DNA of 64,000 bases. It comes from Ixodes scapularis. Taxonomy: Eukaryota > Arthropoda > Arachnida > Ixodida > Ixodidae. The stretch covers positions 124,001 to 188,000 of the forward strand of contig NW_024609958.1 in assembly GCF_016920785.2 (NCBI RefSeq), given 5' to 3'. Positions 1-11,689 of this stretch are shown here, one piece after another. The position numbers were made by a program, and so were the translations under genes. Each line of letters starts with the position of its first letter. Within the stretch, counting starts at the first letter, position 1. The notes beneath the pieces were generated by a model. It saw only the letters and a program-made list of their open reading frames with translations. It was not told where the DNA came from and did no database searches.

Positions 1-599
1 AGTAGACCTTGTCGATGTTGTTCTGCAAACCCTGGTGGTTTCTTGGGCCACCTGATAAGCGGCACCAGTATCAGGTCGTCCGTAACAGCAGTGGAGTTGA
101 TTGCAGGAATCACGATTAATAAACATGTTGAGAACAAGTGGACTGAGCACACTGTACCGTCGAACTGTCGAGTATTTGGGGCCACTGGAAATGGTTCCAT
201 GGTATACACTGCACTCCGAGCGACTCAACTTGAAGACGTCTAGTATGCACACATTTAATTAAATCGTGTTAATGAGCACCAGTGGCTCGCTGGGCAGGTC
301 AAAGGACTCAGCTTTCACGGAAGCCAGGTAGCATGCACAGTATAGCAGCCCCTTGCCATGCTTGTGAGAGGTTCCAGCTCCAGGTCGTGGCGTCGCCAAA
401 AGGGTAGTAGAAAAGGTACCACGACCAGCACACCCCTACAGTTCTTTGCACGATCCTTTCTGTAAGCAGTGTGCTCCACTGTAGCAATCGTCAAGGTGAC
501 TGCCATAAACCGAATCCTGCATCCACGCTTTACATGCCGCTAGAACTGTTCAGGGATGTGTATCATGGAGTGAGTGAAGGTGCAGCAGCTTATTCGGGA
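1..599. other. Unassigned sequence
   Basis: No gene can be supported here. Short open frames exist on both strands. On the minus strand, about 240-430, one frame runs without stops and ends just before an AT-rich stretch, but I recognise no family and see no convincing splice sites. It may be flanking sequence of the LINE fragment that follows. Confidence 0.3.
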
Positions 600-1279
600 C
601 CAAGTGCCCTGCTTAAGAACCACACTGCGAGTTGAGGCAACGCAAACCAGGGAGTACAGGGATGGGGTTCGTCTGGGCGGGCCAGGGTGGTGGAACACGG
701 GGGGCAGCGTCGCTGGTTGCCCGGGCAGGCCAGAGTGCGGTGTCCGTACTCGACACAGCTGTTGCAATGATGGGCTCGAAGTTTGTGGGGACGGCAGCGA
801 AATTAAAGGCGGCGGTAGTACACTGTGTAAGGGACATGGGTTCTGATGAAGGTGATGATGGCTGAACCTTTTGTGCCTACTCGCCTTGCTTGAAGGATGT
901 CATCTTGATAAGACTCCAGATCCTTGATGATCTCGTCGGGGGTAGGTAGGAGTGGACGGGAGGGGAAATGTTTTGTAAGGTGATATTGGTGATGCGAAGT
1001 AGCCAGTTGACGATCGCTTCGTGATGGGTGCGGAGGACGGTTATTTTGCCGAAGGTGGAGCGACACGTCGGTACATGTATGAGTAAGGAGCTGTGCGGCT
1101 TGCAAGAACGCCGGCAAACTGTCCCGAGGCAGCGCAGCTGCGCCAGCAGGACGGACTGGGAGATGCACTATAACTACGTGAAGTTCGGGGTCAAAGTCGG
1201 CCGGAAGACGAGATTTGCGGGGCTTTCCAGGGGTGATCCATTTCCCACCTTGGTCGTCTCGCTCTAGAGAGATTTTCAT
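600..1279 (-). pseudogene. LINE ORF1 (gag-like, I/Jockey type), decayed
   Basis: On the minus strand a 158-codon frame (1279 to 803) ends in a segment resembling the RNA-binding core of I/Jockey-type ORF1 proteins, with GSAIITF followed by VPYTVYYRR. Reading on in the same frame past a TAA at 803-805 gives CNSCVEYGHRTLAC, a CX2CX4HX4C zinc knuckle, and then a second cysteine cluster beginning CPPC and ending HPC. That order (core, then two knuckles) is the usual architecture of this gag-like protein, which binds element RNA during retrotransposition. The in-frame stop makes it a pseudogene. No downstream ORF2 endonuclease or reverse transcriptase is recognisable towards position 1, so the copy is probably truncated or lies partly outside the window. 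Confidence 0.55.
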
Positions 1280-2325
1280 GTCCTGTCTCAGGATGGACGC
1301 AGAGATATTGGTGAGCTGCGAAGCGGCGATGTCGGCTGTAGCCCTATTCGAAGCAGAAACGGGCGTGCCGCTCGCAGAACGAGACTCGAGCGAACCGAAC
1401 TCTCGGCGGACGTGCTGCGGCGGGCCGACGGAGCGCGGCGATGTTTATACCAGGATCACGTACAGTCGCGTACAGTTCTCTGGGCTTTGCGGAGCCCGGA
1501 GAAGACGTCCGCTCTCGTCGGAGGTTTGCAGCAGTCTCCGGACACTGAAGGTAAGGGCGTTCACATCGCCGAGTTCACTATTGAAGGGGGGCTACTGAGG
1601 TTTTAAGAGCCACTGATCGTAGCCATCGCATTCCAAAGACACCGCGTTGTCGTAGATTGTTTTTCACCGGCTACGTCCTGTAGGGCTGAGGCCAGGGCTG
1701 GGAGATCCATCGCCGGAAACGCAGAGGAACCAAGCAACGACGTGAGGCTTGCCGAGTCGGTTCGTGGGTGTCGACGACATTCGAGCAACACTTCCAAGAA
1801 GACTGGATATTCTTTCCGGCGAGGACACAATACTTAGACAGCATGCTTGGGGCTGATGAGGATCGCAAGAGGTGGATAACAGGACAACCAATGCACAGCA
1901 AATAGGTCGAGCACGGTACACGGCACAATAGTGGTCGCCGCCATGTCTAATTGAAACGAAGCTGACGAAGCCAAGCCTGGCCAAGCTCCAGTTTAGTACA
2001 CATTGCGCTTCGACATGCTTTATTACAAATACTTTTATAAATTTTAAAACAATTTTTTTATATCTTAAAGTTTTAATTTAAGTCGAATAAAACAAGCAAA
2101 TTCACGTTGCGTCAAATAAACTTGGTCGGAACTCGGAACCAACGGGCATCGCCGCATCGCCATCGCCATCGTAACAAAACGCAAAAACTTTCAAAAACGA
2201 AGCGAGTTTCAAAACTTTCGCAACTTTCGGGCGCTTTCAGACTTTAGGGACAAACATCGAAGAACGTTCTTGGAAAAAGGAAGTGTCCTAGGTGCCGGCG
2301 TGCCCATAAAACCAGCTGTGGATAT
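1280..2325. other. Unassigned sequence left of the Ty3/gypsy element
   Basis: This may include the decayed 5' part of the minus-strand LINE. From about 2015 the sequence turns AT-rich, then contains short A-rich and GC-rich runs. I see no gene. Confidence 0.3.
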
Positions 2326-2330
2326 GAGTC

Positions 2331-2479
2331 TGTTGTGTATAGAGGGCGCTGAACTCATGCATTACCAATTGTATATAAGAGCATCACCATCGGCATAAAG
2401 ATCAGTCAGCGTCCAGTGCCTGTCTCGTGTCAGTTCTTGTTCTGCGGCCTTCCGGCCGCGTTCGCCGGTCTACACCACA
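2331..2479 (+). repeat. 5' LTR
   Basis: A 149-bp LTR starting TGTTG and ending CACCACA, matching 6935-7083 at all but one base. A TATATAAG box at 2372-2379 is a plausible core promoter, with transcription starting downstream near the ATCAGTC stretch. It is short for a gypsy LTR but has all the expected boundaries. Confidence 0.95.
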
Positions 2480-2480
2480 T

Positions 2481-2491
2481 TGGCGCAGTCG
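2481..2491 (+). other. Primer-binding site, tRNA-Ser type
   Basis: TGGCGCAGTCG begins one base after the 5' LTR. Its complement ends in CCA and matches the 3' acceptor end I expect for arthropod tRNA-Ser (CGACTGCGCCA). This would prime minus-strand DNA synthesis. Confidence 0.75.
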
Positions 2492-2575
2492 ACAAAAGCA
2501 CAACCTCGGCAGCAGTCAAGATGACAGCCGTTCTTCGCAACTAGTACGCGAGGGGCGTTACCCATTAACGCAAAG

Positions 2576-3400
2576 ATGAATACGTTCGGGCTGACATCGT
2601 TAGCCCCGTTTTTGGAGGCGCCGGGAGACCCGGCAGTGCCATGGCGGCAATGGCGAGAGGACTTCGAGATCTTTCTGCAGGCGACGGAAATGGACGCGAA
2701 ACCGCCAGCACAACGAAAGGCGATACTTCTACAGTGTTTGGGGGTGGAAGGTCGAAGAGTGTTTCGCACGTTGGTTCCAGAGCCTGCGGCTGCACCACCG
2801 ATAACTGCTGCTGCAACCGGAAGTACGCCGGAGAAGACCACATCAAAAGGGGGTGAGCCGGACGACTACACCGATGCACTTCGGTTGTTGGAACGACATT
2901 TCACGAACACTCTGAATGTGCTTGTCGAAAGACGGCGATTCATGTTGCGGCGACAGCTTCAGGAAGAACCGATACGCGCGTACGTCAGCGCCCTGCGACA
3001 GCTCGCGAGTACTTGCGACTTCGGTGACTATCTTGAGGCAGCGCTGCGGGATAAAGTCGTCGACGGAGTACGGAGCGTGGAGCTAAGACAGAAGCTGCTC
3101 ATGAAAGGTTCACAGCTTACGTTGGGCAGGCCATGGACATCCTACAGACGTTCGAGCAGGCAGCGGAAGGTGCCCGTGTCTACGAGGAGGGGCGTGACGC
3201 TGCCATGGTTCAGCAAGTCGAGAGGGCAAGAAATCGTTCAGGAACAGGAGTCAGCGGTTCTTCAACAGTTCCGGACCGCAGGTGTTACAGATGCGGTGCT
3301 TCAGGACACCTAGCCAGTGCACGGGAATGCAGAGCGCGAGATAAGCGGTGTTCGAGGTGTCACAAGGTGGGACATTTTCAAGCGGTATGTAGAAGTACCG
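2576..3400 (+). pseudogene. gag: gag (capsid and nucleocapsid), frameshifted
   Basis: The start at 2576 is the first ATG in the capsid-type frame. The N-terminal part (PFLEAPGDP, VPWRQW) and the helical region after it match Ty3/gypsy capsid. Near 3124-3130 the reading frame changes: the frame before it runs on as noise to 3313, while the next frame continues the gag sequence from QAMDIL. A single missing base explains this. In the second frame, 3283-3390 encodes two CCHC zinc knuckles (CYRCGASGH..C with a six-residue last spacer, then CSRCHKVGH..C). Nucleocapsid is in the same frame as protease, so the intact parent probably had one fused gag-pol frame. Confidence 0.85.
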
Positions 3401-6400
3401 GGCAAGCGCGGGTGCAAGCGGTTCAGGACACGGACGGAAACGAAGAGTTGGGTGTCCTAACAGTCACACAGAACGAGCGAACCACTCTGATAGTCGACGT
3501 TTGCGTCGAGGGCGAAGTGATTCAGCTTGTCGTGGACACAGGCTCGTCAGTGTCTATCTTGCCAGCAAACATCTATCAAGAAAAATTTGCAAGACGGTTC
3601 GCCTTGGCTCCAGCAACGGTGACTCTGCGGGACTTTTCACAGCAAAGAATTCTAGTCTTGGGATGTTTTGTGGCTCAAGCGGCACGTGGAGGCGTGTCGT
3701 CAAACATTCGCTTCTATGTGGTGTCAAGGGGCATGGCGTTGCTGGGACTGGATGCGGTGCAACAACTACGACTGCATATCGACGGCGCATCGCTGGCGTG
3801 CCTACATACAACGGCGGGGCCACAACCTCTGCCTCCTGAACTTAGTGAGTTTTCATTCCTCTTTGCGGGGAAACTGGGACTTGCTAAAAACGTGGTACAC
3901 GAAGTTAAACTGCGTCCCAACGTCAAACCAGTATCAGCAAAAGCTAGGCGATTACGGTTGATGTTGCGAGAACAAGTCTCTGCTGAGTTGTTAAGATTAG
4001 AGCATGAAAGCATTATCGAACGGGTAAACGCTTCTGAGTGGGTGTCTCCAATAGTGGTGGTAAAAAAAAAAAAGACGGGAGCATCCGACTCTGCGTAGAT
4101 TTACGGGAGCCAAACAAGGCCATTGTCGTTGACGGCTTCCCGTTGCCGCACACGGAGGAGCTTTTGCACGCTTTGAACGGAGCAGCATGGTTCTCTAAAC
4201 TGGACCTGGCGTCAGCCTATCACCAGGTCGAGTTGTCGGAAGACAGCCGGGCACTGACGACGTTTGCCACACATGAGGGACTGTTTCAGTTCCGTAGAGT
4301 CTGTTTTGGCCTTGCTTCGGCGCCCGCCGCGTTTCAGCGGATGATGGAAGAAATATTGAAAGGTTGCAAGGGCGTCCTATTGTATATTGACGATATTATT
4401 GTCTTTCGCAAAAATAAGGAAGAACACAACAGTCGTCTGCGCGAGGTCTTGCAGCGAATAGCGGCCGCTGGCCTGCAACTGAACACGAAATGTGTCTTCG
4501 GGGTAGAGGAATTGTCGTTCTTGGGTCACCATGTGAGCGCAAGGGGTCTCGCACCCCTCAAATCAAAAGTGGACGCGATTATCAATGCACAGACGCCAAC
4601 GGATTTGGTGGGGTTGCGTTCTTTTCTTGGGCTCATGGGTTACTACTCTCACTTCCTCCCTCATTATGCAGAAGTGGTGGAGCCACTGCGGCGCCTTCTT
4701 CGCAAGGGCCAGGAGTTCATCTGGGACCAGAACGCTGAGGAAAGCTTCGGCAAGGCTAAGAACCTACTAGCGTCGTGCAGCGCGGTATCCATGTTTGACC
4801 GGTCCTTACCTGTACAGGAAACAACTGATGCATCGGCATATGGGCTGGGAGCGGTACTGCAACAGGTGATCGACGGTGAGACGCGTACGATAGCATTTGC
4901 ATCAAGGACGTTGACGCCACAGGAACGCAAATACTCTACGGGAGAACGAGAAGCCCTGGCATGTCTGTGGGCTTGCGAGCACTGGCATGTGTACTTGTGG
5001 GGCAGAATTTTTGTGCTGCGAACGGACCACCAGGCATTGGTAACATTGCTCTCTACTAATGGCACCGGAAGGCGGCCACTTCGGATAGAGCGGTGGTGTG
5101 CAAGGCTGATGAGGTACAATTTTACTGTACAATACACGAAAGGAGAAGATAATGTAGTCGCTGACGCACTCTCCCGGTTGCCCTTGCTGTCCACAGAGTG
5201 CGACCCAGTAGAGGAGGTCATTGCGGTGGTGTCAAGCGTGGTAACAAAGAACCAATTGCAAGTGGAGACAGAGAAGGACGGCGTGTTACGGGAAGTGATG
5301 CAGTATGTCACATCTAGTTGGCCAGAAAAGAAATGTCTGTCAGGAAAGCTACTATCATTTTGGCGGATTCAAGAAGAGCTTTCTGTTCTGGAGGGGGTGC
5401 TGTTTCGTGCAGAGCGGGTGGTGCCTCCATCGACATTGGTGTCCAGATTCATCATGATGGCCCACGAATCGCATCCGGGCATCGTCAGGACAAAGGAGCG
5501 ACTCCGGGAGCAGTATTGGTGGCCTGGGATGGACGAAGACGTGGAAAACTGCATTAGAAGCTGCGCTGTGTGCAAGGCATCAGACAAGTCTGCAAAGACC
5601 GCGGTGGCCCCTCTACAACCAGTGCAATGGCCCGAAAAGACCCTGGGAAAAGCTGGGCATGGATATTGTGGGCCCGATGGAACGAGCCCCTCCAGAGTGC
5701 AGATTTGCAGTAACTGTGATTGATTATCACAGTAAGTGGCCGGAGGTTTTTTTTGTGTCGTCAAAAACTTCTCAGTCGGTGACGAAAGTGTTACTGGAGC
5801 TATTCGCGAGGGAAGGATACCCAAAGAGTGTTGTCACTGACAATGGCAGACAATTTATGTCGACACAGTTTGAAGGGTTCCTACAAGACAGAGGAATTGA
5901 ACACTGTGTGGCCTCGCTGTACTACCCGCAGTGCAACGGTCAAATAGAACGATTTAACCGTGTCTTAAAAGAGTATATTCAGGTGGCGGCACTGGAGCGG
6001 AGACCACTTAAGGAGGCGATTCTGGAATACCTGAGTATTTACAGGGCAACTCCCCATGCGACCACCGGCATGTCTCCGGCGTTTTTGCTACACGGAAGGC
6101 GGCCACGAACAAGACTGGACGTCGTGGGACTACCGGAGAGAGGGTTTTTCGATGAACTGCGGCCTCACGTCGCCGAACTGCAACGCCGTGTCAAAGAGCG
6201 ACAGCAGAGGACAAAGAAATACACCGATGAAAGACGGGGTGCCAGGCACTCCATCATTGAAGCCGGCGACTTCGTAAAAATAAAGAGGTGGAGAGGACCA
6301 AAAGGACAGCAGAGGTTTTCTTTGCCAATAGAAGTAAAAAAACGCGTGGGAAAAAAATCTTTCCTTTTAGACAATGGGAAGAAATGAAACGCTGCCAAAT

Positions 6401-6831
6401 TGACAGTAGTGGCCAAAGGAGGAGCACCAGGTGCCCGGAACTTGGTAGAAAAAGTTGTGGAACGACGTGGAGAGGTAAGAGACCAGTTATGCGACCTGGA
6501 TTTGCCCACTGAAGAGGGGGCATCACAATTACCATCACCACGGGACGTCGCAACTGCCAGAACCCCAGAGACATTATCGCCAGGTGACGACAGCGCTACC
6601 GTCGCTACGCACGGAGCGGAAGCAGCACGGGGTGCTGAGACACTTCCAGGCGCTACACTTCAGGAGACTGAAATCTTGTCGACACCAGCAGAGTCGGCGC
6701 CAGCTCCAGAGCAAGTCGAAGCGCAGGACATCTCCGGCCAAATGGAGTTGTTGACCACGGCACCGTCGTACAGCAGGCCTCAGCGACAAAGAAGAATGCC
6801 CGGAAAATACAATGATTATGTTTTACACTAG
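3401..6831 (+). pseudogene. pol: pol (protease, RT, RNase H, integrase), three lesions
   Basis: Protease active site DTGSS is at 3535-3549. Reverse transcriptase has YIDD at 4383-4394, after a frame change at a run of twelve A (4062-4073). RNase H shows TDAS, the RTDHQAL block and ADALSR. Integrase has an HHCC zinc finger (His at 5463 and 5472, Cys at 5562 and 5571). Its catalytic core is D at 5662, D at 5839 and E at 5947, with 35 residues between the last two, and is reached after a further one-base shift near 5635-5655. A TGA at 6385-6387 interrupts the C-terminal domain, whose frame otherwise runs to a TAG at 6829-6831. The protein would copy and integrate the element; this copy is defective. 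Confidence 0.92.
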
Positions 6832-6920
6832 AATTATCTGTTATAGCGGTTCCAGAGCTATGTGAATAACTGTAATTATTGGTGAAAGTTGTGTTCTAGT
6901 TACTGGGGTTTTGTTTGTTT

Positions 6921-6934
6921 AAAGGGGGGAAATA
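6921..6934 (+). other. Polypurine tract
   Basis: AAAGGGGGGAAATA lies immediately before the 3' LTR. This is the plus-strand primer expected in LTR retrotransposons. Confidence 0.85.
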
Positions 6935-7083
6935 TGTTGTGTATAGACGGCGCTGAACTCATGCATTACCAATTGTATATAAGAGCATCACCATCGGCAT
7001 AAAGATCAGTCAGCGTCCAGTGCCTGTCTCGTGTCAGTTCTTGTTCTGCGGCCTTCCGGCCGCGTTCGCCGGTCTACACCACA
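6935..7083 (+). repeat. 3' LTR
   Basis: A 149-bp copy of the 5' LTR with one substitution, followed directly by the target duplication GAGTC at 7084-7088. Confidence 0.95.
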
Positions 7084-7088
7084 GAGTC

Positions 7089-7940
7089 TAATTGGTGAGT
7101 GCTCGCTCACTCGTTTTACTTTTTGAGTCCTTTCTGTTCGGAGCGTTTATAACGTGATCCTTTTGTGTGCAGTCGGCGTGAAAGCGAGCGTGTGCGGTTC
7201 CTTGTCGCACAGGTGCTTTCCGCATTGGATGACCCTCGAGCTTTTGCCAAGGAAGCCACGGAACCGACCTCTCACTGCACGGGCACTCAGATTGCGGGAA
7301 CGCAACCAAAGGCAAAGGTCCCACCGGAGGCAAGGGGGGCCAAGCGAGACACTTGGTGAGTGTATCAGGGAGCTTGATTTCTGCAAATCGGGTGGCGGCT
7401 TGGTACGAGACAGGTAGGCGGTGTGTTTTGCGGAACCCATGACTGCTAAAGGTACCCGTTAGTGTGATGGCGCTTGTATTCGCTTCCACTGTGCGAGGTT
7501 AGATTCAAGTTCGATTTTCGTCCTCGGAAACTACTCGAAACATTGCGTGACGTGCGCCTTTAGAAGTAAGGTCTGTATTGATGATGTTGCTTGCGAAGAG
7601 TATAAACGAGTTCTCTCTCGACTGGGGCACTGACTTCTTATAAACAAATTCTGTGTATGGTGCACTTATTTACTAACCCTCTGGCAGTACTTCACTGTAA
7701 AGGTTAGAAGAGAAAAAAAACAAAACAAAACAAAAAACGCGCATTGACTAGTGTCAAAAGAAACAGAAAAAAAAAGTGTTTTAAACTACTTCCTCCTCAG
7801 CTCATAAGCAAAGGGAGAAATCACGTGGTCGTATTTCACTGGAACCCAAAGTTATCCCGGCAGTCTGAGAGTCAGCAAGGGCAAAGCCCTGAATAAAATG
7901 CATGCTTCACATTTTGGCAAGTGCCAACAACTATAAAGTG
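7089..7940. other. Unassigned flank
   Basis: A-rich stretches around 7710-7785 and short open frames only. No gene or repeat structure could be supported. Confidence 0.3.
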
Positions 7941-7946
7941 TAAAAC

Positions 7947-8151
7947 GCATGTAAGCAATTTAGCGAGCAACAAGAAAAGTGATGGCGACCCTTTTTGCTA
8001 TCGCTCGATCAGCTGCACGACAAGGCAAGCCACATGAAAGCGACGGGAGCAAGCGACCGAGGCGATGAGCAAAGCTTTCTAGAGATCCAAAAACCAAGCA
8101 ATGAGAGCTCTCCGTCGCTCATTGCTGTCGCTCGCTAAATCGCGTACATAC
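7947..8151. mobile_element. MITE-like inverted repeat
   Basis: The left end reads GCATGTAAGCAATTTAGCGA and the right end is close to its reverse complement (TCGCTAAATCGCGTACATAC). About 200 bp lie between the ends and there is no coding capacity. This fits a non-autonomous DNA transposon. The target duplication is not clear. Confidence 0.4.
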
Positions 8152-8392
8152 GGTTCAGCTTGAATTGTATGAACGCGAGAGACACATGCAACTGACTTCC
8201 AAATGCCTTTCATTTCAGGGCTACACTGCCATTTGCGTCCAAGTGCTGCACGGGCCTCGTGTAGAAACTAACACAAACATATCCAGGGGATTAGGTTGGG
8301 TTAGCCATCCTACAGAAAAGTGCTGCTCAGTTAATAGACGATTCGCTATTTTCCCGAGCGCCCCGGCTTGCCCGCGAGGAATTGTGGGAGAG

Positions 8393-9141
8393 ATTGTCCT
8401 CGCCTGGCCGCTCTGCCTTGAGATCGCATTGCCTTGTCGCTTGCCTTCTCTTAATTCTGTTTTTCGATTCCATTACATATTTTTACCTATTCCAGTGTAT
8501 TTTTTATCGCTTCTAAGGGTTTCTATTCTCTTCTGTGCACAATATTTCTTGTATATATATAGTATTTGTGTCTTTATTTTGCCTTTTTCGATGGGAGTGC
8601 CGACGGACAACACGCCGCTTCGCGCGTCGTTTCTCGGTATGAGTACTACCATTGCTACAGATTCCTATCGCACTGTTAGCTGTTTGTGTTGGTTCAATTA
8701 GACTCGCGTACAGTCGAGAGGAGCCGTTTATGAACAGCCGCGCACATGTCAGGGATAGGCACAGCTCTGAATCAACTATCGTGATGCGAGAGCCGAGCGC
8801 GCTGTGATTTGGCCACCCACGCTCGCTCCATTTACTCGCACTGTAGCGTATGCCTTCGACTGCCGCTTACTTAACTAAGATACAGCACACCGCTGTATCT
8901 TAGGGGGGCAGGGCAGGGCCCGAGGGTAAGGCCCTGCCCTGCCCCCCTCTCCCCCCGCGGATCTCACCAGGGGGGGCACAAGCCTCGATGCCCCCCCGAA
9001 GTCTACGCCTATGCTTAGAAGCAATAAAATATACATTGGAATAGATAAGGACAGGTAATGGAATCGAAAAACAGAGGATTAAGAGGAGGCAAGCGACAAG
9101 GCAATGCAATCTCAAGGCAGAGCGGCTAGGCGAGGGACAGT
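8393..9141. repeat. Inverted repeat, two 125-130 bp arms
   Basis: 8393-8517 and 9014-9141 are near reverse complements of each other, sharing the blocks TTTTCGATTCCATTAC and CGCTTCTAAG. They are either two copies of one interspersed repeat in opposite orientation or the arms of a single foldback element. The 496-bp spacer includes a GC-rich segment (8900-8990) with runs of C. A 178-codon open frame at 8165-8701 overlaps the left arm and is probably spurious. Confidence 0.6.
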
Positions 9142-9214
9142 CTCGCACAAATCTTCGTGCTTGGGGGATTTTGCAAGAGGGCTATTTATATCAAGTTCAA
9201 AGTGAACAGCACTC

Positions 9215-9800
9215 TTCAATGATGGCTGATTCACACGACGAACTGATCCACAGACGGATTGATCATGTCCGCGGTTCGTCCGTCTCCCAAGCGCATCCAC
9301 ACGAAGGAGCAGACACGCAAATGACAGCCAGGACGAGCCGAACATGTTTGTGACCACACTGTGGCACTGTTGTCCAAGATCGAAATCGACATTTGCTGCT
9401 TTGAACAAGAACTGTGCGCCACTATTACGTGCGGAGTGAGACATAACACCATGATAGGCTTAGTGCGAATTGCCACTGGCCTTACTAAACCAAACCATGG
9501 CAGAGACACAAGCATGGTCCTGCTCGAGGAGACTTTGGCGTGGAGGCGGTGAAGTCCTGGGCCCGCTAAGTGGCATTTGGAGATGCCTCCACTCACTTTG
9601 CACTTGTGCCTTCAGTACACCACAGCCACAAGAAAGGTCTTGCTGGGTGAAAGATTGATTGGAGATTCAAAGTGATTGCGGCGTGGTAGACGCGTCTTTA
9701 CAGAAGCTTTTTGACGCAGATGAGTACCAGATTCTGCGTCGTGTCAGTTGGGCAAAGTTCCTCATGCCAACCTTTTTGGTATGAGAAATGAAATGAAAGA
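9215..9800 (+). repeat. Diverged duplicated block, copy 1
   Basis: This block matches 11690-12325 in the same orientation over about 600 bp. Shared segments include GTGGCACTGTTGTCCAAG against GTGGCACAGTTTTCCAAG, and a common end around TGGGCAAAGTTC. No single open frame is kept in both copies. It could be an old repeat family or a duplicated untranslated region. Confidence 0.55.
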
Positions 9801-9901
9801 ATATTTTGTTGCAATAGTTTGGGTCATTTTTCTTTAAAAGTCTTACTTGCAACTTTCAGGAAAGCACAAGCATTACAGACCAGCTGCCCTCACAATCAAG
9901 A

Positions 9902-9924
9902 CCCCCCCCCCCCCCCCCCCCCCC
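9902..9924. repeat. Poly-C tract, 23 bp
   Basis: An uninterrupted run of C. At least ten comparable G or C runs of 17 bp or more occur in the window. Confidence 0.95.
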
Positions 9925-10990
9925 TTTCTCTTCCTGGTAGTTGCTGTCGGTGAGTAACCTGATAGCCTTGGGCTTTTCCGCTTTTCTAATAAAAATTAGC
10001 GGTTCTTGTACATGTGCAAAAGTGAAAAGTATGCTACTGCGATGTTTGTCAGTTTTGTAACTCTTTATTCCCTCAGACCGCAAATTTGCCTTCAGCTTGG
10101 TTCACATGCACAGCACATTCATGGCATCTTGTATCCAAAAATATCTATTGTGGGTTGGATGTGTGTTGGGGGGGGGGGGGGGGCATTACTTTGCTGGTTG
10201 AGTTGGTAGGCAGGAGATTGCGAAAAACAAAAGGGTAGATAAAACACAACCGTCACTTTTACTATGAAAACCTTTTAATACAGGACTGGCGAAAAAATGA
10301 GAACATGAAAAGGTATGACGTCCCGTCCTCCTCTTACTCTTTACTTTCTGTAACCTAGTCTGGTAATTTAGGATCATATACTACTACATAAGATTCAACA
10401 ACGTGGAAGGTGTTGGTGCACCTTAACCCATTTTGGACGAGCCTCGCTCGTCCACCTAGGGTTGTTCCTAAACCGTTTAGGATGGGTGTAACTCATCCGC
10501 GCACTATACCTCGCCCCTTGGCTCTTTTTGGACATCCCAGGCTTGTTCCGAGCATATTTTGCGGTGCTGCTCAGAGATGGCAGCATGTATTTTTTTTATT
10601 GTACACATTTTTAAGGATGGCGACTGATTGTGGAGACATGTGCAGCTTGGGCTGTACGTGCAATAAATATAGAAAAAACAACTTAGGATCAAAAACTGAA
10701 GAAAAAAGAAACGGTCAAGGTAAACAGTGTGCGACATTATTATGCAGTTTCCTCGTTCCTTCGACAATGTCTAATTGGATATGAGACACACTTTTATGAC
10801 GTGCAGGCAACGTCAACAAAAATGTTTGGCGTGAAATGACACGCCAAAAATACAATATAAGATAGCTATACTGCTAGGACCCATTGTGTGTTCCTGTAAC
10901 CCTGCTAGATTTGTTTTGAGAATGGCGCAATAGTTTCGTAGATAAATCCACTTAAATGTGAATCCCTCGGAGGGGCGGATCAAAGCAGAA
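9925..10990. other. Unassigned sequence
   Basis: A G run near 10170-10182 and T- or A-rich stretches. No gene is supported. Confidence 0.3.
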
Positions 10991-11020
10991 CTGGAGGCTG
11001 GCTTTGTAGCCAGCCTCCAG
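10991..11020. other. Perfect hairpin, 13-bp stem
   Basis: CTGGAGGCTGGCT at 10991-11003 is followed by TTGT and then its exact reverse complement at 11008-11020. It stands alone in otherwise unassigned sequence. It could be a residual palindrome of a deleted element or a structured RNA. Confidence 0.8.
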
Positions 11021-11689
11021 CGCGATGTCTCTTTGCACGCACTGACAGATTTGGCTATTCTGGCGTCTCGAGCTTCAGTTTTCTCGTTTACCTTCCACGT
11101 TTCGAGCATGCGGTTTGTGATGATTACGTCTACGACATCGCTCGCCTTGTCAGAGTGTTCGACATTGATTGCAGCAGCGATGAGTATGATTGCTATCAAG
11201 AGATGTTGAAAGCTGTTCATTTTGACTGCGACCCGTTGGCGACAAACTCCAGTGACGGCGAGTTACGGACGAACTCGTTGTGGTCACTGACGCCCGGGAA
11301 TATCTCGCAGGCGCATGCAGGGTGGAAGGTCAACGGGCCGGCGGCGAGAGCGAGAAAAGCATTTGGGTTACCGAGTTGCGCGAGCGGTTTTGATCGTACC
11401 GCGGCGAGGAGAGCTTGGGCGATCATGGGGGCCCCTAGAATGAAAGGGCGTTCATGGTCACATGCTTTATGGGCACCATGATGTGACTAACTTGGGCAGT
11501 GTTGCCTGGTCGCCAGATGAAAATGATACAAATTCGTAAATTGAATAGTGCAATTACCAGAGCTCTAAAATTGCGTAACTTGGTGAATATACTACGTAGT
11601 CTATGAGCAATCCATTTCAAGAATAATAGATCCGTTTAATTTTCGTGTTATAACCCCTTTAAGTCACCGCAGATTCCGCTGTCCACTTA

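Larger units (their letters stand above)
2331..7083 (+). mobile_element. Ty3/gypsy LTR retrotransposon, complete structure
   Basis: The 4753-bp element has two 149-bp LTRs (2331-2479 and 6935-7083) beginning TGTTG and ending CACCACA. It is flanked by a 5-bp target duplication, GAGTC, at 2326-2330 and 7084-7088. A primer-binding site follows the 5' LTR and a polypurine tract precedes the 3' LTR. The internal order is gag, protease, reverse transcriptase, RNase H, integrase, which defines Ty3/gypsy. There is no envelope gene. The LTRs differ at one position (AGAGG versus AGACG near their starts), so insertion was recent. The coding region has three frame changes and one in-frame TGA, so this copy cannot make a full polyprotein as read. 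Confidence 0.95.

Noticed and set aside
803..1279. Host gene
   Set aside because: The downstream zinc knuckles in the same frame identify it as a LINE ORF1.
4062..4073. Programmed frameshift at the A12 run in the retrotransposon
   Set aside because: The slip lies inside the conserved start of the RT domain, not at a gag-pol boundary, and two other breaks have no slippery sequence. Mutation or sequencing error is simpler.
8165..8701. 178-codon open frame on the plus strand, hydrophobic in its second half
   Set aside because: It overlaps one arm of the inverted repeat 8393-9141, has no recognisable domain and no supporting splice or promoter signal.
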